From assembly GCA_964460345.1 (NCBI GenBank), contig CAYWRO010000010.1, positions 3,518 through 67,517 of the forward strand: a DNA stretch of 64,000 nucleotides, given 5' to 3'. The DNA comes from CAYWRO01 sp964460345 (lineage in GTDB: Bacteria; Planctomycetota; Phycisphaerae; Phycisphaerales; UBA1924). A program made the position numbers and the translations under genes. Below, piece after piece: positions 38,610 through 47,600 of the stretch. Position 1 is the first letter of the stretch. Every line of letters begins with the position of its first letter. The notes beneath the pieces are model-generated. The model did not search any database, was not told the DNA's origin, and worked only from the letters and a program-made list of their open reading frames with translations.

Positions 38610-41600
38610 CGCGGCATGTCCTCCGGCTCCCGTCCCGGCTGATAAGGGCCGATCCAGATCGCTTCGTCAGCCGGCGTGGGGCCGGGAACCGGCCCGGGTT
38701 CGTCGGTCCCGTTCGTTACTTCCCCGATGATGCTGGCCTTGACCTCGTCCGGGACCGAGAGTTCCTCGATCGATCGTTCTCGAATCCGGCGCAACCGATC
38801 CGTGCCTTCCGGTGACGCCGAACGGATCACACGCGGCGTCAGGATCACGAGCAGTTCCGTCTTGAGGTTGTTGTACTGATGTGACCGGAAGACTTCGCCG
38901 GCGATCGGAATGTCTCCGAGCAGCGGCACCTTTGTGTCACGCTTCTCGAGGGTGCTCTGGATGAGGCCGCCGATGACAATGGTTTCGCCGTCCTTCACGG
39001 TCACGTTGGTGTCGATCTCCCGCTTGGAGATGATCGGCGCCTGGAAATCCTCGCTGATGTCCGTCGTCCGCGTGCTCACGTTGGAGATCTGCGGCTGAAT
39101 GGACATCCGCACGTAGCCGTCCGTATTGATCGAGGGCGTGACATTAAGGAGGATGCCGACGTCCTCACGCGTGACGTTCGCCTGGGTGCGGTTCTCGAAG
39201 GTGGAGACGCTCTCGATGATGGCGATGTTCTCGCCCACCTGGATGTTGGCTGTCTCGTTGTTGTTGACCATGATCTGCGGCTTGCTGAGCACCTCCAGGC
39301 GTCCCTGGGCCTCCAACGCGCGCACCATGAAGGAGAAATCCGCCGTTGAAACGGAGACGTTCGGCACGCCCAGCGCGGTCGTGATGCCCGCCCCCGCCGT
39401 GAGGAAACCGCCGGTCACATCCAACCGGCCGAGCGGTCCGACCTCAAAATCCACGCCCCAGTCGAAGCTCTCATCCAGCGTCACCTCTGCCAGCAGAACC
39501 TCGATCATCACCTGTGGTGGTGTCGAGTCCAGTTCCGCCACGATCTTGTCGATCGCGTCCCGGTACCGCGGCGAGACGCCGACGATCAGGCGCTGACTCG
39601 CCTCATCCCCCTGCACCGTGACCTCCCGCTCGAGCAGGCGGATGAGGGAGCCTGACCGCTCCGGGCTGCCGAGGATCTGCCGGAACGTCTGCGCTTCGCC
39701 CTCGAAGTAGCCGCGCAGGGTTGCAGCGACCTCTGTAGCGCTGGCGTTGCGAAGCTGGTAGACAACCTGCTCCCGTTCGTTGGCCTCGACCGAATCGAGC
39801 TCCGTGATGACGTCACGCACCTCCTTGAGATACTCCTCCGTGCCGGAAACGAGGATCGAGTTCGTACGGCCGTCGATCGTGATGGCCAGCGCCTGACGTT
39901 CGTCGGGAATCGGAAAGAGTTGCGATGGCGTCAAGTCGGTTTCGTTGTCACGTTGCTCGGTGCGCCCCGGGACCAGCACCAGCGTCTCCCCCTGCTGGCT
40001 CAAGTTAAACAGGTCCCGCAACACGTCCGCCATCGCCCTGGCGTCGGCGTTCTTCAGGTTAAAGATCTCCACCTTGCGCGCGCCGGCGCTCGTCTGGTCC
40101 AGGTCGGCGATGATCGTCTCGATCAGGCGCATGAGTGGCGCCGGCGCGACGGCCACCACGGCGTTCGTTCGCAGCTCGGCTGTGAGGGTCACCTGCTCCT
40201 GAAGCGCGCCGTTGATTTCAGCTTCGGTCGGCTCAGCAATGCCCTCCCCGTCGCGCAGGTGCATGGCCTGCTGATTACGGATGAATCGCAGGATCTGGGC
40301 CTGACGCCCGCCGATCGACCCACCGCCCGCGATTGGTCGTCCCGCAAGCACATTCTGCAGCAGCACAACCACATCCGCCGCATTGGCCCGGACCAGTTCG
40401 ATCCGCTTGATCTCGGTAACCGCTGTGACCGGGGCTTCGGCGAGTTGTCCGATGAGGGTTCTGATCGCCGTGATGTCCGCCTGATTGCCCCGGACGATCA
40501 CCGCGTTGAGCCGCGCATCCGCGGTGACGCTGACGGCATCTGCTCCGCGTCGAGCGACCTCACGCTCCACATACAGGCCCTGAATCGCCGTCACCAGTTC
40601 GGAAGCTCGCATTCCCGCCGCGGGGATCACGTCGACAAGCTGGCTCGTACCGGCCTGCTCGGCCCCGGCCGCCAGCAGCGTGATCAACTCCTCAACGATC
40701 TTGAGATTCTCATCGCTCGCCGCGATGATCAGTGAACTCGTCGCCGGTTCCGGCTCAACGCTGAAGGTGTCACTTGGCGATGGAACGCCGCCCGCCCGAC
40801 GCGCCGATTCGAGGCGCTCGCGCATGAGCTGCTCGATCTTGGGGGCCAGGCGTGTGACATCGGCATTGGGCACGGGCACGACGTGGATCCCCACGAGCGG
40901 ATCCATCGCCTCGCCGTCGAACCGCTGAAGCAGTGCTTCCACAACAGCGAAGCTGCTGGGGCTCGTGGAGATCACCAGGGAGTTCGTCCGCTGATCGGCG
41001 ATGAGGATGAGATCGTCCTCCTGCCGGATGGCCCCACTGGCGACCTGCTGCCTGAAGATCTGCTCAAGCATCCCCGCCACGCGATCGGCCGCAGCGAACT
41101 TCAATGGATAGACGCGCACCGTGTTGGCCGCCGCGGCCGCTGGCACATCGAGCATCTTGACCAGTTCACGCACGGCAGTCGCATTCGCGGTTGAACCGAT
41201 GACGAGGATCGCGTTGAGGTTCTCCTCCGGGAGAATCGTCAGGCTCGTCAGGGACGCGAAGATGTCCGATTCCACGCGAGGCGCGTTGCCCGCCGGCTGG
41301 CCCTCCGGCTGAGCCTGGGCGATGCGGATGCGGGCAACCTGTCGCCGCAGGGCCTCGGCTTCCGGCGTTTGCTCGACGCCGCTGATCAGGATTTCATTCA
41401 ACTTGCGCGACAGCCTTGAAGCGTCGGCGTGCTTCAGCGGGATCACCACCGGCTCGATCCAGTTGGCGGTCTGGTCCGAATCCAGCTCGCCGACGATAAT
41501 CTCAACCAGCGCCACGGCCTCTTCCCGGCCCGCGATCACCAGCGCGTTGGTGCGTTCGTCAACCGACACGGCAATCTCGCCGATCAGCGCCTGCCCCACC

Positions 41601-44600
41601 TGCGTTGTCGGCAGCGCGGCGATGGCGGAGCCCGGCATGCGCCGGATGGCTTCTCCCTGATTGAACAGATCGCGCACGACGCCGGCTATCCGCGTCGCCG
41701 ATGCGTGCTGCAGCGGGAAGAAGCGAATAGTCACCGCATCGCCGACGGGCAGCTTGTCGAGCAGGCGCGTTACTTCTCGAAGAGCGGCAACGTTCTCCCG
41801 CGTNNNNNNNNNNNNNNNNNNNNNNNNNNNNNNNNNNNNNNNNNNNNNNNNNNNNNNNNNNNNNNNNNNNNNNNNNNNNNNNNNNNNNNNNNNNNNNNNN
41901 NNNAGCGATGTGAGCGTTTCGGCGTCGCGCACAGATCCGACGATCGCCAGCGCCCGGCGGCTGCGCAACGGCACAATCGTCACCGGCTCGGAGACAATGC
42001 CCATGCGATCGCCTGGCGTGGGGCGATTGACCCCCATCTGCTCCAGCAGCGCTTTGACCTCGTCCGGCGAGTTGTTCTCAATGTCGATGATGAAAACGCC
42101 GGGGGCTGGCATTGACCGCCCCTGGTCCCCCTCTGCGCCCGGCTCCGGCAGACCCGCCACGCCTTCGAGTTCCGCCGCGACCTGTCCGATCTCCCGATAG
42201 AGCGTCTCGCTGCTGGAAATCACCAGCGAGTTGTTCAGCCGGTCGACGGCGATCGCAAGCGGCTCGCCGCGCTGGGCGGCGGCAGGGGCGAACGTCGTCT
42301 GCAGCGTGGTGGCGACGTACGCGGCGGGCACATTTTCCAGCCGCAGCACACGCACGCGTGCCAGCGACTTGTCAGCCTCCTGCTGCAGGGTTTGCGCCAG
42401 CGCTGAGATCTTTGCGAACTCGCTCTCTTCCGCACGCACGATCAGCGTCCCGCTGCGGTCGTCGCCGACGATGACAACGGCCCGCGGCCCGGAGCCTCGC
42501 GTGCTCTCAAGGTCCGCGTACATCTCTCGAAGAGACGCGGCGATCTGCGTCGGTACGCCGCGTTCGATGGAGATAACCCGCGCTTCGGGAAGCTCGGCAA
42601 AGTCCGGCACATCGACCTTTTCCACGACGGCCCGGATGCGCGCCAGGTCCTCGCGTCCGGAAGAGACGATCAGCGAGTTGGTCAACGACTCGGCGGTGAC
42701 GGTTACAGTGTCATCCGCATCGATCAGCACCGTCGGGACATCCGGCCCGCTTCCGGAGTCGCCGTTGCGGCCGCGATTGCCGCGGTTTCTGGCCCGTTCG
42801 CGCTCGATCTCCGCCCGCAGAGGGGCCGCGAACGCCTCGTTCAGCGCCCGCGCCAGGCTCGTCGCATCCGCATACTTCAAGGCAATGATCTCAAGCTGCC
42901 GGGAGGTGTCGTACTCCTCGCTGTCCAGCTTCTCAATCAACGCGCGGATCCCCGGCCACTCCTTCTCATCCGCACTGATGACCAGTGAGTTGGAGACCGG
43001 TACGCCGATGATTGCCACACGCTCGGCCTCCGGGGTTGTCGGGATCGACGCGTACGGGCCGTAGAAAACCTCAAGGGCACGGGCCGTCTGCTCGGCGTCG
43101 GCGAATCGCAGCGGCACAAACTCGGTCGTCTGTGTCTCGGCCCGCGGCAGGTCCAACTGCTCAACCATCGCCTCGATCTGGTTGAGTTGCTGCGCCGTTC
43201 CCTGCACCAGGAGGGAGTTCTCATTCCGCGGCGAACTGATCGCCGGCCGCGACTCCCCCGACTCGATCGGCATCTCGCGCAGAAGCTGCCGGAGCGTGAG
43301 CGCAACGTCGTACGCCACGGCATGCTCCAGCGTCAGACGGCGGAACTCCACGGGACTGCGCGTCGGCTGCTCATCAAGATTGCCGATCTGCTCCATCACC
43401 AGGTCCACCGCTTCCTGCGAGCCGGTCAAAATCAGTGAGTTGGTCCGGCGCACGGGCGTAATCGTGATCTTTACACCGGCGGGCAGGGCGCTCTGGAGCG
43501 CCCGTGCTGTCTCTTCCGCCCGTGCGGCGTCGAGCGCCACCGTCACGATGCGAACATCCTCGGTGGAGGGCGGCGCATCAAGCTGGGACACCAGCAAGGA
43601 CACCTTCTCAAAGAGCTCATCGGGAGCAGAGACGACGACAGCATTGATGGTGGGCTGCGGCGTCACGATGACGGCGTCAACGCGTGCCGTTCGACTCGTC
43701 GGAAACTGCTCACGCAATGTCCTGGCGATCTCCGCAGCGTCCGCATTTCTGAGGGTGAAGATCTGCCGCGTCCGTCCCTCGGCCTCTTCCGGCATATCCA
43801 TCTGGCCGACAAGCTCGCGTATCTGTGCCAGCTCATCGTCCGCCGCCGACACGATCAGCACACGCCCGTCCGGAGACCCGATGAACGACGGCGTGTCCGC
43901 CTGTCCACCGGGACCCGCGGCACGTGCCCGCTCGGCGAAGAAGCGGTCGAGGCTCCGCGCCACGCCGTCCGCCGCGGCGAAGTTCAGCGTGAGTGTTTCG
44001 ATGCGCTGTCTCGGCCGCGCCGCCGCCTCGTCGAGTTGCCGGGCGTATCCCTCCGCCTGGGCCAGGCGGTCCTCACGCCCGATCAGCACGACGGTCTTCG
44101 CCCGCCGGTCAGGCTCGGCCTGGATTGCCCCCGGATCGGTCCCCCGCCACCATGTCCAGCCAGGGGTGGCTGTGGCCTGGATGAGAGCATTGGCGACGAT
44201 CGCCGGATCAGCATGCTCCAGCCGCACGGCACGCACCACAAGCTCCGCTCCCGGGGCGGCGGGCTGATCCAACGCTGCGACGATTCGCTCCACGGTGTCG
44301 AACGACTCCCCCTGGCCCATGACCACCACGCTGTTGGAGCGCTCATCAAACTCGACGATCATCGTGTCTGGCGGCGCATTGTTGCGTCCACCAACCCAGA
44401 AGTAGGGTGGATAGCGCACCTCATCGACCATGTTCGCCACCGCGGTTTGAATCTCCGCGACGCGAGCATGCTTGAGCGGGATGATCTTAAATTGAAGGTC
44501 GCGCGAGGGGGAAGGGGCATCAAACGTTTCGAGCAGCGACTGTACCTGCGCGAAATCTTCATCGGAGGCCGCGACCACAAGCGTGCTCGTGCGCCTGTCG

Positions 44601-47600
44601 CCCACGATCGCCACCCGGGCCGGCTCATTGCGGCGTCCGCCCGTGCTGGAGGCCGCAGCCCGGGCAGCGAAGAACTGCTGCAGCGCGGTGGCGACCTGGC
44701 CGGCGTCGGCACGCTCGAGCTTGACACTGCGCACAGGGAGCCCCGTCGTTTCCGCGCGATCCGCCTGCGCGACGATGCGCTTGACCTCCTCCATCTCCTC
44801 CGTAGGGGCGCGAATCACAAAGAGGTTGCTCGAATCATCCGCGGCGATCTGCACCTTGTCGCGCCGTGCGGGGTCGCGCCCGACGATCACCGCCTCCACC
44901 ATGCGCTGCACGCTGCTGGGACGGGCCACCTGCAGCGGAATGATTTCGACAGCCGTCTCCTCATCCCGCATTGCGGCGTCGAGCGCAGCCAGAAGCCGCT
45001 CGACCTCGCCAAGCTGCTCGCTCGTTCCGGTCACCAGGAGCATGTTCGTCCGCGTGTCGCCCACGAACGTCGCACGCGGCAACGCCCGCATGGACGGATC
45101 CTGCCGCGCCGCATCGAAGGCACGCTGCAGCGTCCCCGCGGCGACCGCCGCCTCCGCGTTCTCAAGTTCAAACTGCCGGATCGCCACTCGCTCACCTACG
45201 GGCGACTGGTCCAGCAGCCCGATGAAGCGATCCAGGATCTCGAACGTTTTCGGCGGCGCCACAACGATCAGCGCTGTGTCCGACGGGTCCGCCGTGATCT
45301 GAACCGTTCCCGGCTCGATCGTCCCGGTTGCCTTCCCCTCCGGCCCGTCAACCGTGAGTTCCAGAACGCGCTGGGCCTGCCGGCCCCGGGGCGAGCCGCT
45401 GATCAGATCCCCCACTGACCGCAGCGCACGTGTTGCCGTGACGTTGGACAGCGGGTACACCTTGACCGTCGCAGCATTCGCGCCGGCCGGCCGCGCCATC
45501 GCGGCGATCAGTTCGCGCAGCACGGCGAAATCCGTGTCATTCGCGCTGACAATCAGTGCGCCGCCCGCCGGATCCGCCTGCACGCTCACCGGCCCCGTAA
45601 ACCCGCCGGGATTCGTCGCCGACGACCGGCCCACCTGCCGGATGGTGGCGTCTACCACTCTCGTAATCCCCCACGCGTCCGCCGCGGCGGGAAGCTCCAC
45701 GATCCGCACGCGCGACGGCTCCGCCGGCATCTGACGCTCGAGTTCCGCAGCGAGCGATGCAACTCGGTCCGTCAAAATCGGCGAGCCGACCACAATCAGG
45801 GAGTTCGTCTCGGGATCGATGGCGATGGTGACATCTGGCTCTGATGCGTCCTCACCGTCTGTCGCGTCCTGCGCGCCCAAAGCCATCGTTGCCATCACGA
45901 GCGGAAGCGTTTGTGGACCGAACCCATGCCCGGGCAGCCATCCTGTCCGCTGCTCACCATCCGAGTCGGGCGCTGCGTCACCGGCATTCGATCCCTGCTC
46001 CTTCACATCCTCGGTGCGCAGCAGATCGTTGAGGGGGACAACTTCGACCTTCGTCCCCTGTCGCTGCTCGAGCAGCCGCCGAAGTGCTTCGGCCATCATT
46101 GCGGCATCCGCCCGCGAACGATCAACCGGGATCATGCGCACATCTCGACGCGTCGACAGAGTGGCCGCATCAAGCGACGTAATCAACTGCTCAACGGCCG
46201 CGATATCCGTTGGGCTGCCACGGACGATCAGCGAGTTACTCGCGGCGTCAACGCGGATCACTGGCGGCACACCGCCGCCGGGGGCCTCAGCAAAGAGGGC
46301 CGTCGCACTCTGCGCCAGGTCCGCGGCGTTGGCGTTCTTGAGCGTGAGGATCCGTATACCGCTGGTGGATGCGCCGGCATCTGCCGGTGTGTCGAGTTCG
46401 CGAACGATCTGCTCGGCGACTTCGACGACCCCGACCGGGCCGGTCACCACAACGGCATTGAGCCGCTGAGCGGCCGCGACGCGAATCTGCGGGCCGTCGT
46501 TAGCCTGCGCCGCGCGCCACCGCTCCCACGGCGGCAGTTGGTCGATGATTGACTCCTTCTTCAGCAGGGTCTCAACCAGCGGGGCAATCGCTTCGGCCTC
46601 CGCGTGCTCCAGGCGGATCGTCCGTACGTCTACACCGTCCGGCCGCGCGGAAGCCGGAGGCGCGACGTCCAGCGACCCGAGCAGTTCCTCCACCTTCTTC
46701 ACATCCGCCTCGACGCCGGAGATCAGAATGGAGTTGGAGCCGGTCGTTGCCACAACCGTGACGCCGCCAGGCCCCTGCGGACCGGCCAGATCCATCGATG
46801 GAATCGCCTGGCGCACGGCCGCGGCCGCCCCGGCCGCCTCGGCATAGGTCAGCGGCACCACGCGCACCACAGTCCGACCGACGTCCGCGGCGGGCAGATC
46901 CAGTGTCGAGATCAACTGCTGAGCGACTTCCTGGGCAAACTCAGGCGCTGAAACGATGAGGGTGTTGGTCGTGCGATCCGCCGCGATGTCCAGGAGCCCC
47001 GCCGCCTCGCGGGGTTCGAGCCCCTGTTTGATCGCTTCCTTCTCGATCTGAGCGATAAGCAACCGCTGCAGCAAGGGCTGCAGGCTGTCGGCCCGCGCGT
47101 GCTTGAGCGGGTACATCGCCAATCCAGTTGCCGGCCGCGCCGCCGGCGCATCGAGTTCTGCAAGCACACTCTCCACGCCCTCAAAGATCTGGCGCGGACC
47201 GCTTACCACGAGCGACCGGCTTACCGGCTCGGTCGTGATGCTGATGGCGCCCTGGGCGCCGCTCTCGGTCGTCCCGGGCAGGGCCTTGCTGGCGACGAGC
47301 TGCCGGAGCGTGCTCGCCGCCGCATCGAGTTGGGCGCGCTTGATGCGGTAGGTCCGCACCTCAAGGTCATCCGGAACCTGCTGCTGGTCGAGCTGCGCCA
47401 CGAGCTGCTCGAATCCGGCGAGGCGTTGCACCGGCGCATCAACGATCAGCGAGTTCGTCGCCGGATCCGCGCGCACAACGATCTCGCGCGGCTGTTTCAG
47501 GTCCGGCCGCGGCCGCCCGCGCGCATCGACCGGCACGGGCGGCTCGGGATACATCTGGTCGATTACACGCGCCAGTTCCTCAGCACGCGCCACCTTGAGC